A DNA stretch of 64,000 bases, from contig NW_026614265.1 in assembly GCF_026230105.1 (NCBI RefSeq), positions 62,001-126,000 of the forward strand. Reading direction: 5' to 3'. Below, one piece after another: positions 1 to 10,900 of the stretch (its first letter is position 1; every line of letters begins with the position of its first letter). Below the pieces are notes generated by a model, which was not told the DNA's origin, made no database searches, and saw only the letters and a program-made list of their open reading frames with translations. The DNA is from Diorhabda sublineata. Its lineage: Eukaryota; Arthropoda; Insecta; Coleoptera; Chrysomelidae. The translations under genes and the position numbers were made by a program.

Positions 1-147
1 TTAGAAATTTTCAATTAACACAAAGTGACAGTTGACCTCAATGAGCTTCAATGGATGTTATTCGATGATATCTGATAAAGTTAGATGCAAACTCACTCAA
101 ATATATAAGAAGTGTTGAAATTCGACTTCAAATTAGGAAGATAGACT

Positions 148-161
148 TTGAAAATTTTCAA
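148..161. other. 14-bp perfect palindrome TTGAAAATTTTCAA (present in most units)
   Basis: The sequence equals its own reverse complement. Its AAAATTTT core is an A4T4 tract, a class known to bend DNA when phased with the helix. In type D units it lengthens to the 16-bp palindrome ATTGAAAATTTTCAAT, for example at 441-456. It is broken in type E (AAAATTTTAAATT) and in units with TTAGAAATTTTC such as the one at 589. The 60-bp deletion that makes short units leaves it intact. A protein-binding or structural role is inference. Confidence 0.85.
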
Positions 162-178
162 TTATCACAAAGTGACAG

Positions 179-188
179 TTGAGCTCAA
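179..188. other. 10-bp perfect palindrome TTGAGCTCAA in type A units
   Basis: This palindrome contains a SacI site and is specific to type A units; other types read TTGACCTCAA or TTGAACTCAA and lose the symmetry. It lies about 29 bp after the centre of the AAAATTTT palindrome in the same unit. No function can be assigned from sequence alone. Confidence 0.6.
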
Positions 189-1172
189 TGAACTTCACTG
201 GATGTTATTCGATGATATCTGATAAAGTTAGATGCAAACTCATTCAAATATATAAAAAATGTTGGAATTCGACATCAAATTAGGAAGATAGACTTTGAAA
301 ATTTTCAATTATCACAAAGTGACAGTTGAGCTCAATGAACTTCACTGGATGTTATTCGATGATATCTGATAAAGTTAGATGCAAACTCACTCAAATATAT
401 AAGAAATGTTTAAATTCGACTTCAAATTTGGAAGATAGACATTGAAAATTTTCAATTATCACAAAGTGACCGTTGACCTCAATGGGCTTCAACGGATGTT
501 AATCGACGATATCTGACAAAGTTAGATGCAAACTCACTCAAATATATAAGAAATGTTGAAATTCGACTTCAAATTAGGAAGATAGACTTTAGAAATTTTC
601 AATTAACACAAAGTGACAGTTGACCTCAATGAGCTTCAATGGATGTTATTCGATGATATCTGATAAAGTTAGATGCAAACTCACTCAAATATATAAGAAG
701 TTTTGAAATTCGACTTCAAATTAGGAAGATAGACTTTGAAAATTTTCAATTATCACAAAGTGACAGTTGAGCTCAATGAACTTCACTGGATGTTATTCGA
801 TGATATCTGATAAAGTTAGATGCAAACTCATTCAAATATATAAAAAATGTTGGAATTCGACATTAAATTAGGAAGATAGACTTTGAAAATTTTCAATTAT
901 CACAAAGTGACAGTTGAGCTCAATGAACTTCACTGGATGTTATTCGATGATATCTGATAAAGTTAGATGCAAACTCACTCAAATATATAAGAAATGTTTA
1001 AATTCGACTTCAAATTAGAAAGATAGACATTGAAAATTTTCAATTATCACAAAGTGACCGTTGACCTCAATGGGCTTCAACGGATGTTAATCGACGATAT
1101 CTGACAAAGTTAGATGCAAACTCACTCAAATATATAAGAAATGTTGAAATTCGACTTCAAATTAGGAAGATA

Positions 1173-1319
1173 GACTTTGAAAATTTTCAATTAACACAAA
1201 GTGACAGTTGACCTCAATGGGCTTCAAAGGATGTTAATCGACGATATCTGACAAAGATAGATGCAAACTCACTCAAATATATAAGAAATGTTTAAATTCG
1301 ACTTCAAATTAGGAAGTTA
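1173..1319 (+). repeat. Type B full monomer (reference copy)
   Basis: A 147-bp unit with linked variants TTAACACAAAGTGACAG, GGGCTTCAAAGGATG, GTTAATCGACGATATC, CTGACAAAGATAG, GTTTAAATTCGAC and a closing GGAAGTTAG instead of GGAAGATAG. The GGAAGTTAG ending very often precedes an S1 short unit, as here, so B and S1 amplify as a pair. It is common throughout the window. Confidence 0.9.
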
Positions 1320-1406
1320 GACTTTGAAAATTTTCAATCAACACAAACTGACAATCGACCTCAATATATAAGAAAGGTTGAAATTCGACTTCAAATTAGG
1401 AAGATA
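1320..1406 (+). repeat. Short unit S1, 87 bp (reference copy; about 49 in window)
   Basis: An 87-bp unit equal to the full monomer minus 60 bp. The deletion joins the CCTCAAT block directly to ATATAAGAAATG, removing the GATATC and GATGCAAACTCA segments; three bases (AAT) are shared at the joint. S1 is marked by CAAACTGACAATCGACC upstream of the joint. Approximate joints: 1361, 4474, 5849, 6377, 8021, 9224, 10427, 11984, 12512, 13273, 13948, 14476, 15262, 16378, 16906, 17434, 17962, 18343, 19459, 20221, 20625, 21705, 22490, 25103, 26072, 26599, 26832, 27065, 27299, 29590, 30413, 31087, 31467, 34050, 34873, 35400, 35782, 37045, 38307, 39276, 41569, 42096, 43066, 43594, 51177, 52440, 54586, 59964, 63602. 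The identical joint in all copies implies one founding deletion. Copies near 13273, 13948 and 20221 share CTCATTATA. Confidence 0.93.
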
Positions 1407-2582
1407 GGCTTTGAAAATTTTCAATCAACACAAAGTGACAGTTGAGCTCAATGAACTTCACTGGATGTTATTCGATGATATCTGATAAAGTTAGATGCAA
1501 ACTCATTCAAATATATAAGGAATGTTGGAATTCAACATCAAATTAGGAAGATGGACTTTGAAAATTTTCAATTATCACAAAGTGACAGTTGAGCTCAATG
1601 AACTTCAATGGATGTTATTCGATGATATCTGATAAAGATAGATGCAAACTCACTCAAATATATGAGAAATGTTGAAATTTTTCTTCAAATTAGGAAGATA
1701 GACTTTAAAAATTTTCAATTAACACAAAGTGACAGTTGACCTCAATGAGCTTCAATGGATGTTATTCGATGATATCTGATAAAGTTAGATACAAACTCAC
1801 CCAAATATATAAGAAATGTGGAAATTCGACTTCAAATTAGGAAGATAGACTTTGAAAATTTTCAATTATCACAAAGTGACAGTTGAGCTCAATGAACTTC
1901 ACTGGATGTTATTCGATGATATCTGATGAAGTTAGATGCAAACTCATTCAAATATATAAGAAATGTTGGAATTCGACATCAAATTAGGAAGATAGACTTA
2001 GAAAATTTTCAATTAACACAATGTGACAGTTGACCTCAATGGGCTTCAAAGGATGTTAATCGACGATATCTGACAAAGATAAATGCAAACTCACTCAAAT
2101 ATATAAGAAATGTTTAAATTCGACTTCAAATTAGGAAGATAGAGTTTGACAATTTTCAATTATCACAAAGTGACAGTTGAACTCAATGAGCTTCAATGGA
2201 TGTTATTCGATGATATCTGATAAAGTTAGATGCAAACTCACTCAAATATATGAGAAATGTTGGAATTCGACTTCAAATTAGGAAGATAGACTTTGAAAAT
2301 TTTCAATTATCACAAAGTGACAGTTGAATTCAATGAGCTTCAATGGATGTTATTCGATGATATCTGATAAAGTTAGATGCAAACTCACTCAGATATATGA
2401 GAAATGATGAAATTCGACTTCAAATTAGGAAGATAGACTTTGAAAATTTTCAATTAACACAATGTGACAGTTGAACTCAATGGGCTTCATAGGATGTTAA
2501 TCGACGATATCTGACAAAGATAGATGCAAACTCACTCAAATATATAAGAAATGTTTAAATTCGACTTCAAATTAGGAAGATA

Positions 2583-2669
2583 GACTTTGAAAATTTTCAA
2601 TCAACACAAAGTGCCAGTTGACCTCAATATATAAGAAATGTTGAAATTCGACTTCAAATTAGGAAGATA
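2583..2669 (+). repeat. Short unit S2, 87 bp (reference copy; about 13 in window)
   Basis: The same 60-bp deletion and the same joint as S1, but the upstream half reads AAAGTGCCAGTTGACC, as in type C full units, instead of ACTGACAATCGACC. Approximate joints: 2623, 7640, 8990, 10046, 12893, 14857, 19840, 21471, 22086, 23606, 24722, 61813, 62341. None was seen between about 24.8 and 61.8 kb. S2 is usually followed by a unit with CAACACGAAGTGCC. Since the joint is shared with S1, the upstream half was probably exchanged by recombination or gene conversion rather than by a second deletion. Confidence 0.9.
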
Positions 2670-2816
2670 GACTTTGAAAATTTTCAATCAACACGAAGTG
2701 CCAGTTGACCTCAATGGGCTTCAATGGATGTTATTCGATGATATCTGACAAAGTTAGATGCAAACTCAGTCAAATATATAAGGAAAGTTGAAATTCGACT
2801 TCAAATTAGGAAGATA
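2670..2816 (+). repeat. Type C full monomer (reference copy)
   Basis: A 147-bp unit marked by TCAATCAACAC, AAGTGCCAGTTGACC, GGGCTTCAATGGATG, CTGACAAAGTTAG, CTCAGTCAAATATATAAGG and AAAGTTGAAATTCG. It normally follows a short unit and precedes a type D or B unit. The opening TTTG sometimes appears as GGCTTTG (GGAAGATAGGC), for example at 5898. It is non-coding. Confidence 0.88.
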
Positions 2817-2845
2817 GACTTTGAAAATTTTCAATTAACACAAAG

Positions 2846-3645
2846 TGACAGTTGACATCAATTGGCTTCAAAGGATGTTAATCGACGATATCTGACAAAG
2901 ATAGATGCAAACTCACTCAAATATATAAGAAATGTTGAAATTCGACTTCGAATGAGGAAGATAGACTTTGAAAATTTTCAATTAACACAAAGTGACAGTT
3001 GAGCTCAATGAACTTCACTGGATGTTATTCGATGATATCTGATAAATTTAGATGCAAACTCATTCAAATTTATAAGAAATGTTGGAATTCGACATCAAAT
3101 TAGGAAGATAGACTTTGAAAATTTTCAATTATCACAAAGTGACAGTTGAGCTCAATGAACTTCACTGGATGTTATTCGATGATATCTGATAAAGTTAGAT
3201 GCAAACTCATTCAAATATATAAGAAATGTTGGAATTCGACATCAAATTAGGAAGATAGACTTTGAAAATTTTCAATTATCACAAAGTGACAGTTGAGCTC
3301 AATGAACTTCACTGGATGTTATTCGATGATATCTGATAAAGTTAGATGCAAACTCACTCAAATATATAAGAAATGTTTAAATTCGACTTCAAATTAGGAA
3401 GATAGACTTTGAAAATTTTCAATTAACACAAATTGACAGTTGACCTCAATGAGCTTCAATGGATGTTATTCGATGATATCTGACAAAGTTAGATGCAAAC
3501 TCAGTCAAATATATAGGGAAAGTTGAAATTCGACTTCAAATTAGGAAGATAGACATTGAAAATTTTCAATTATCACAAAGTGACAGTTGACCTCAATGGG
3601 CTTCAAAGGATGTTAATCGACGATATCTGACAAAGTTAGATGCAA
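2846..3645. repeat. Segmental duplication D3, left copy (pair 4956-5755, spacing 2110 bp)
   Basis: GTTGACATCAATTGGC at 2851 and 4961, GACTTCGAATGAGG at about 2944 and 5054, and the run of three type A units and an ATATATAGGG unit all keep a 2110-bp offset. The match ends inside a unit, where CTGACAAAGTTAG near 3641 faces CTGACAAAGATAG near 5751. The offset is not a multiple of 147 because the right copy begins at an out-of-register joint. Confidence 0.85.
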
Positions 3646-3702
3646 ACTCACTCAAATATATAAGAAATGTTGAAATTCGACTTCAAATTAGGAAGATAGA
3701 CT

Positions 3703-4954
3703 TTAGAAATTTTCAATTAACACAAAGTGACAGTTGACCTCAATGAGCTTCAATGGATGTTATTCGATGATATCTGATAAAGTTAGATGCAAACTCACTC
3801 AAATATATAAGAAGTGTTGAAATTCGACTTCAAATTAGGAAGATAGACTTTGAAAATTTTCAATTATCACAAAGTGACAGTTGAGCTCATTGAACTTCAC
3901 TGGATGTTATTCGATGATATCTGATAAAGTTAGATGCAAACTCATTCAAATATATAAAAAATGTTGGAATTCGACATCAAATTAGGAAGATAGACTTTGA
4001 AAATTTTCAATTATCACAAAGTGACAGTTGAGCTCAATGAACTTCACTGGATGTTATTCGATGATATCTGATAAAGTTAGATGCAAACTCACTCAAATAT
4101 ATAAGAAATGTTTAAATTCGACTTCAAATTAGGAAGATAGACATTGAAAATTTTCAATTATCACAAAGTGACCGTTGACCTCAATGGGCTTCAACGGATG
4201 TTAATCGACGATATCTGACAAAGTTAGATGCAAACTCACTCAAATATATAAGAAATGTTGAAATTCGACTTCAAATTAGGAAGATAGACTTTGAAAATTT
4301 TCAATTAACACAAAGTGACAGTTGACCTCAATGGGCTTCAAAGGATGTTAATCGACGATATCTGACAAAGATAGATGCAAACTCACTCAAATATATAAGA
4401 AATGTTTAAATTCGACTTCAAATTAGGAAGTTAGACTTTGAAAATTTTCAATCAACACAAACTGACAATCGACCTAAATATATAAGAAAGGTTGACATTC
4501 GACTTCAAATTAGGAAGATAGGCTTTGAAAATTTTCAATCAACACAAAGTGACAGTTGAGCTCAATGAACTTCACTGGATGTTATTCGATGATATCTGAT
4601 AAAGTTAGATGCAAACTCATTCAAATATATAAGGAATGTTGGAATTCAACATCAAATTAGGAAGATGGACTTTGAAAATTTTCAATTATCACAAAGTGAC
4701 AGTTGAGCTCAATGAACTTCAATGGATGTTATTCGATGATATCTGATAAAGATAGATGCAAACTCACTCAAATATATGAGAAATGTTGAAATTTTTCTTC
4801 AAATTAGGAAGATAGACTTTAAAAATTTTCAATTAACACAAAGTGACAGTTGACCTCAATGAGCTTCAATGGATGTTATTCGATGATATCTGATAAAGTT
4901 AGATACAAACTCACCCAAATATATAAGAAATGTGGAAATTCGACTTCAAATTAG
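3703..4954. repeat. Segmental duplication D2, right copy
   Basis: Copy of 589-1840. It contains the third instance of the 588-bp four-unit HOR (3703-4290), a B unit, an S1 unit with joint near 4474, type A units and the unit with AAATGTGGAAATTCG. It stops at AAATTAG and is fused directly to the D3 right copy without completing its last unit. Confidence 0.85.
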
Positions 4955-4961
4955 TTGACAG
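4950..4961. other. Out-of-register joint with 35-bp loss
   Basis: Successive GAC landmarks flanking this site are at 4815 and 5074, 259 bp apart instead of 294, so 35 bp are missing. The sequence runs AAATTAG then TTGACAGTTGACATC, skipping the GGAAGATAGAC-palindrome-CAACACAAAG segment. Left of the joint the sequence tracks 1837-1840, right of it the sequence tracks 2846 onward, so it is a recombination joint between two source segments. Little or no shared sequence is visible at the joint. Confidence 0.85.
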
Positions 4962-5755
4962 TTGACATCAATTGGCTTCAAAGGATGTTAATCGACGATA
5001 TCTGACAAAGATAGATGCAAACTCACTCAAATATATAAGAAATGTTGAAATTCGACTTCGAATGAGGAAGATAGACTTTGAAAATTTTCAATTAACACAA
5101 AGTGACAGTTGAGCTCAATGAACTTCACTGGATGTTATTCGATGATATCTGATAAATTTAGATGCAAACTCATTCAAATTTATAAGAAATGTTGGAATTC
5201 GACATCAAATTAGGAAGATAGACTTTGAAAATTTTCAATTATCACAAAGTGACAGTTGAGCTCAATGAACTTCACTGGATGTTATTCGATGATATCTGAT
5301 AAAGTTAGATGCAAACTCATTCAAATATATAAGAAATGTTGGAATTCGACATCAAATTAGGAAGATAGACTTTGAAAATTTTCAATTATCACAAAGTGAC
5401 AGTTGAGCTCAATGAACTTCACTGGATGTTATTCGATGATATCTGATAAAGTTAGATGCAAACTCACTCAAATATATAAGAAATGTTCAAATTCGACTTC
5501 AAATTAGGAAGATAGACTTTGAAAATTTTCAATTAACACAAATTGACAGTTGACCTCAATGAGCTTCAATGGATGTTATTCGATGATATCTGACAAAGTT
5601 AGATGCAAACTCAGTCAAATATATAGGGAAAGTTGAAATTCGACTTCAAATTAGGAAGATAGACATTGAAAATTTTCAATTATCACAAAGTGACAGTTGA
5701 CCTCAATGGGCTTCAAAGGATGTTAATCGACGATATCTGACAAAGATAGATGCAA
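4956..5755. repeat. Segmental duplication D3, right copy
   Basis: Copy of 2846-3645, beginning at the out-of-register joint. It carries the GACTTCGAATGAGG unit, type A units with CATTCAAATTTATAAG, and the ATATATAGGGAAAG unit. After 5755 the order continues with a B-like unit and an S1 unit (joint near 5849) rather than the order found after 3645. Confidence 0.82.
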
Positions 5756-6379
5756 ACTCACTCAAATATATAAGAAATGTTTAAATTCGACTTCAAATTA
5801 GGAAGTTAGACTTTGAAAATTTTCAATCAACACAAACTGACAATCGACCTCAATATATAAGAAATGTTGAAATTCGACTTCAAATTAGGAAGATAGGCTT
5901 TGAAAATTTTCAATCAACACAAAGTGCCAGTTGACCTCAATGGGCTTCAATGGATGTTATTCGATGATATCTGACAAAGTTAGATGCAAACTCAGTCAAA
6001 TATATAAGGAAAGTTGAAATTCGACTTCAAATTAGGAAGATAGACATTGAAAATTTTCAATTATCACAAAGTGACCGTTGACCTCAATTGGCTTCAACGG
6101 ATGTTAATCGACGATATCTGACAAAGTTAAATGCAAACTCACTCAAATATATAAGAAATGTTGAAATTCGACTTCAAATTAGGAAGATAGACTTTGAAAA
6201 TTTTCAATTAACACAAATTGACAGTTGACCTCAATGGGCTTCAATGGAAGTTATTCGATGATATCTGACAAAGATAGATGCAAACTCACTCAAATATATA
6301 AGAAATGTTTAAATTCGACTTCAAATTAGGAAGATAGACTTTAGAAATTTTCAATTAACACAAAGTGACAATCGACCTC
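5756..6379. repeat. Satellite units between duplicated blocks
   Basis: Four to five units of the ordinary types: the end of a B unit with GGAAGTTAG, an S1 short unit (joint near 5849), a type C unit, a type D unit with CTCAATTGGCTTCAACGG, and further B-like units. One copy has GGAAGTTATTCG instead of GGATGTTATTCG near 6246. Nothing else is visible. Confidence 0.8.
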
Positions 6380-7953
6380 AATATATAAGAAAGGTTGAAA
6401 TTCGACTTCAAATTAGGAAGATAGGCTTTGAAAATTTTCAATCAACACAAAGTGACAGTTGAGCTCAATGAACTTCACTGGATGTTATTCGATGATATCT
6501 GATAAAGTTAGATGCAAACTCATTCAAATATATAAGGAATGTTGGAATTCAACATCAAATTAGGAAGATGGACTTTGAAAATTTTCAATTATCACAAAGT
6601 GACAGTTGAGCTCAATGAACTTCAATGGATGTTATTCGATGATATCTGATAAAGATAGATGCAAACTCACTCAAATATATGAGAAATGTTGAAATTTTTC
6701 TTCAAATTAGGAAGATAGACTTTAAAAATTTTCAATTAACACAAAGTGACAGTTGACCTCAATGAGCTTCAATGGATGTTATTCGATGATATCTGATAAA
6801 GTTAGATACAAACTCACCCAAATATATAAGAAATGTGGAAATTCGACTTCAAATTAGGAAGATAGACTTTGAAAATTTTCAATTATCACAAAGTGACAGT
6901 TGAGCTCAATGAACTTCACTGGATGTTATTCGATGATATCTGATGAAGTTAGATGCAAACTCATTCAAATATATAAGAAATGTTGGAATTCGACATCAAA
7001 TTAGGAAGATAGACTTAGAAAATTTTCAATTAACACAATGTGACAGTTGACCTCAATGGGCTTCAAAGGATGTTAATCGACGATATCTGACAAAGATAAA
7101 TGCAAACTCACTCAAATATATAAGAAATGTTTAAATTCGACTTCAAATTAGGAAGATAGAGTTTGACAATTTTCAATTATCACAAAGTGACAGTTGAACT
7201 CAATGAGCTTCAATGGATGTTATTCGATGATATCTGATAAAGTTAGATGCAAACTCACTCAAATATATGAGAAATGTTGGAATTCGACTTCAAATTAGGA
7301 AGATAGACTTTGAAAATTTTCAATTATCACAAAGTGACAGTTGAATTCAATGAGCTTCAATGGATGTTATTCGATGATATCTGATAAAGTTAGATGCAAA
7401 CTCACTCAGATATATGAGAAATGATGAAATTCGACTTCAAATTAGGAAGATAGACTTTGAAAATTTTCAATTAACACAATGTGACAGTTGACCTCAATGG
7501 GCTTCATAGGATGTTAATCGACGATATCTGACAAAGATAGATGCAAACTCACTCAAATATATAAGAAATGTTTAAATTCGACTTCAAATTAGGAAGATAG
7601 ACTTTGAAAATTTTCAATCAACACAAAGTGCCAGTTGACCTCAATATATAAGAAATGTTGAAATTCGACTTCAAATTAGGAAGATAGACTTTGAAAATTT
7701 TCAATCAACACGAAGTGCCAGTTGACCTCAATGGGCTTCAATGGATGTTATTCGATGATATCTGACAAAGTTAGATGCAAACTCAGTCAAATATATAAGG
7801 AAAGTTGAAATTCGACTTCAAATTAGGAAGATAGACTTTGAAAATTTTCAATTAACACAAAGTGACAGTTGACATCAATTGGCTTCAAAGGATGTTAATC
7901 GACGATATCTGACAAAGATAGATGCAAACTCACTCAAATATATAAGAAATGTT
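6380..7953. repeat. Segmental duplication D1, right copy
   Basis: Copy of 1363-2936 at a 5017-bp offset, with S1-type (near 6377) and S2 (near 7640) short units in the same places. The shared rare variants (AATTTTTCTTC, AGAGTTTGACAATTTTC, CACCCAAATATAT) make independent origin implausible. Confidence 0.85.
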
Positions 7954-10900
7954 TAAATTCGACTTCAAATTAGGAAGTTAGACTTTAAAAATTTTCAATC
8001 AACACAAACTGACAATCGACCTCAATATATAAGAAATGTTGAAATTCGACTTCAAATTAGGAAGATAGGCTTTGGAAATTTTCAATCAACACAAAGTGCC
8101 AGTTGACCTCAATGGGCTTCAATGGATGTTATTCGATGATATCTGACAAAGTTAGATGCAAACTCAGTCAAATATATAAGTAAAGTTAAAATTCGACTTC
8201 AAATTAGGAAGATAGACATTGAAAATTTTCAATTAACACAAATTGACAGTTGACCTAAATGAGCTTCAATGGATGTTATTCGATGATATCTGAAAAAGTT
8301 AGATGCAAACTCACTCAAATATATGAGAAATGTTTAAATTAGACTTCAAATTAGGAATGTAGACTTTGAAAATTTTCAATTATCACAAAGTGACAGTTGA
8401 ACTCAATGAGCTTCAATGGATGTTATTCGATGATATCTGATAAAGTTAGATGCAAATTCACTCAAATATATAAGGAAAGTTGAAATTCGACTTCAAATTA
8501 GGAAGATAGACATTGAAAATTTTCAATTATCACAAAGTGACCGTTGACCTCAATGGGGTTCAAAGGATGTTAATCGACGATATCTGAGAAAGTTAGATGC
8601 AAACTCACTCAAATATATAAGAAATGTTTAAATTCGACTTCAAATTAGGAAGATAGACTTTGAAAATTTTCAATTATCACAAAGTGACAGTTGAACTCAA
8701 TGAGCTTCAATGGATGTTATTCGATGATATCTGATAAAGTTAGATGCAAACTCACTCAAATATATGAGAAATGTTGAAATTCGACTTCAAATTAGGAAGA
8801 TAGACTTTGAAAATTTTCAATTATCACAAAGTGACAGTTGAATTCAATGAGCTTCAATGGATGTTATTCGATGATATCTGATAAAGTTAGATGCAAACTC
8901 ACTCAGATATATGAGAAATGTTGAAATTCGACTTCAAATTAGGAAGATAGACTTTGAAAATTTTCAATCAACACAAAGTGCCAGTTGACCTCAATATATA
9001 AGAAATGTTAAAATTCGACTTCAAATTAGGAAGATAGACTTTGGAAATTTTCAATCAACACGAAGTGCCAGTTGACCTCAATGGGCTTCAATAGATGTTA
9101 TTCGATGATATCTGACCGAGTTAGATGCAAACTCAGTCAAATATATAAGGAAAGTTGAAATTCGACTTCAAATTAGGAAGATAGACTTTGAAAATTTTCA
9201 ATCAACACAAACTGACAATCGACCTCAATATATAAGAAATGTTGAAATTCGACTTCAAATTAGGAAGATAGACTTTGAAAATTTTCAATTAACACAAAGT
9301 GACAGTTGACCTCAATGAGCTTCAATGGATGTTATTCGATGATATCTGATAAAGTTAGATGCAAACTCATTCAAATATATAAGAAATGTTGGAATTCGAC
9401 ATCAAATTAGGAAGATAGACTTAGAAAATTTTCAATTAACACAATGTGACAGTTGACCTCAATGGGCTTCAAAGGATGTTAATCGACGATATCTGACAAA
9501 GATAGATGCAAACTCACTAAAATCTATAAGAAATGTTTAAATTCGACCTCAAATTAGGAAGATAGTTTTTGAAAATTTTCAATTATCACAAAGTGACAGT
9601 TGAACTCAATGAGCTTCAATGGATGTTACTCGATGATATCTGATAAAGTTAGATGCAAACACACTCAAATATATGAGAAATGTTGAAATTCGACTTCAAA
9701 TTAGGAAGATAGACTTTGAAAATTTTCAATTATCACAAAGTGACAGTTGAATTCAATGAGCTTCAATGGATGTTATTCGATGATATCTGATAAAGTTAGA
9801 TGCAAACTCACTCAGATATATGAGAAATGTTGAAATTCGACTTCAAATTAGGAAGATAGACTTTGAAAATTTTCAATTAACACAATGTGACAGTTGACCT
9901 CAATGGGCTTCATAGGATGTTAATCGACGATATCTGACAAAGATAGATGCAAACTCACTCAAATATATAAGAAATGTTTAAATTCGACTTCAAATTAGGA
10001 AGATAGACTTTGAAAATTTTCAATCAACATAAAGTGCCAGTTGACCTCAATATATAAGGAATGTTGAAATTCGACTTCAAATTAGGAAGATAGACTTTGA
10101 AAATTTTCAATCAACACGAAGTGCCAGTTGACCTCAATGGGCTTCAATGGATGTTATTCGATGATTTCTGACAAAGTAAGATGCAAACTCAGTCAAATAT
10201 ATAAGGAAAGTTGAAATTCGACTTCAAATTAGGAAGATAGACTTTGAAAATTTTCAATTAACACAAAGTGACAGTTGACATCAATGGGCTTCAAAGGATG
10301 TTAATCGACGATATCTGACAAAGATAGATGCAAACTCACTCAAATATATAAGAAATGTTTAAATTCGACTTCAAATTAGGAAGATAGACTTTGAAAATTT
10401 CCAATCAACACAAACTGACAATCGACCTCAATATATAAGAAATGTTGAAATTCGACTTCAAATTAGGAAGATAGACTTTGAAAATTTTCAATCATCACAA
10501 AGTGCCAGTTGACCTCAATGGGCTTCAATGGATGTTATTCGATGATATCTGACAAAGTTAGATGCAAACTCACTCAAATATATGAGAAATTTTGGAATTC
10601 GACTTCAAATTAGGAAGATAGACTTTGAAAATTTTCAATTAACACAAAGTGACAGTTGACCTCAATGGGCTTCAAAGGATGTTAATCGACGATATCTGAC
10701 AAAGATAGATGCAAACTCACTCAAATATATAAGAAATGTTTAAATTCGACTTCAAATTAGGAAGATAGGCTTTGTAAATTTTCAATCAATACAAAGTGCC
10801 AGTTGACCTCAATGGGCTTCAATGGATGTTATTCGATGATATCTGACAAAGTTAGATGCAAACTCAGTCAAATATATAAGGAAAGTTGAAATTCGACTTC

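Larger units (their letters stand above)
144..290 (+). repeat. Type A full monomer (reference copy)
   Basis: A 147-bp unit defined by linked variants: TTATCACAAAGTGACAG, then GTTGAGCTCAATGAACTTC (a SacI site GAGCTC), CACTGGATG, CTGATAAAGTTAG, CTCATTCAAAT, and GTTGGAATTCGACATC (an EcoRI site). These variants usually travel together, so they mark a lineage. Type A units often occur in runs, for example 2964-3404 and 58749-59150. It is non-coding. The unit boundary was placed arbitrarily at GACTTTG. Confidence 0.9.
1..1176. repeat. 588-bp four-monomer HOR, two copies (1-588, 589-1176)
   Basis: TTAGAAATTTTC at position 1 recurs at 589, a spacing of exactly 4 x 147. Order in each copy: a TTAGAAATTTTC unit, type A with ATATATAAAAAATG, type A followed by GTTTAAATTCG, then type D with GGGCTTCAACGG. 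The two copies differ by a few substitutions (for example GAAGTGTTG against GAAGTTTTG near 108 and 697). A third copy of the same order begins at 3703. The left edge is cut by the window. Confidence 0.88.
589..1840. repeat. Segmental duplication D2, left copy (pair 3703-4954, spacing 3114 bp)
   Basis: Landmarks match at a constant 3114-bp offset: TTAGAAATTTTC 589/3703, the S1 joint near 1361/4474, and the units with AATTTTTCTTC (about 1675/4789) and AAATGTGGAAATTCG. Only scattered substitutions were seen, such as AAATTCG against ACATTCG after the S1 joint and a CCTCAATAT against CCTAAATAT change. Correspondence ends abruptly at 1840/4954. Confidence 0.85.
1363..2936. repeat. Segmental duplication D1, left copy (pair 6380-7953, spacing 5017 bp)
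   Basis: A block of about 1.57 kb repeated at a constant 5017-bp offset, checked at AGAAAGGTTG (1371/6388) and GTTGACATCA (2851/7868), with the intervening unusual variants shared: AATTTTTCTTC, GATGAAGTTAG, AGAGTTTGACAATTTTC and GAAATGATG. One difference is GTTGAACTCAATGGGC near 2468 against GTTGACCTC near 7485. The right edge is where GTTGAAATTCG (2937) meets GTTTAAATTCG (7954). Confidence 0.85.

Noticed and set aside
90..110. Octamer-like ATGCAAAC transcription-factor site
   Set aside because: It differs from the ATGCAAAT octamer at the last base in nearly all units, and a short match in an AT-rich repeat is weak evidence.
134..140. TTAGG motif suggesting insect-type telomeric repeat
   Set aside because: TTAGG occurs once per 147-bp unit (AAATTAGGAAG) and never in tandem, so it is not telomeric sequence and does not identify the organism.
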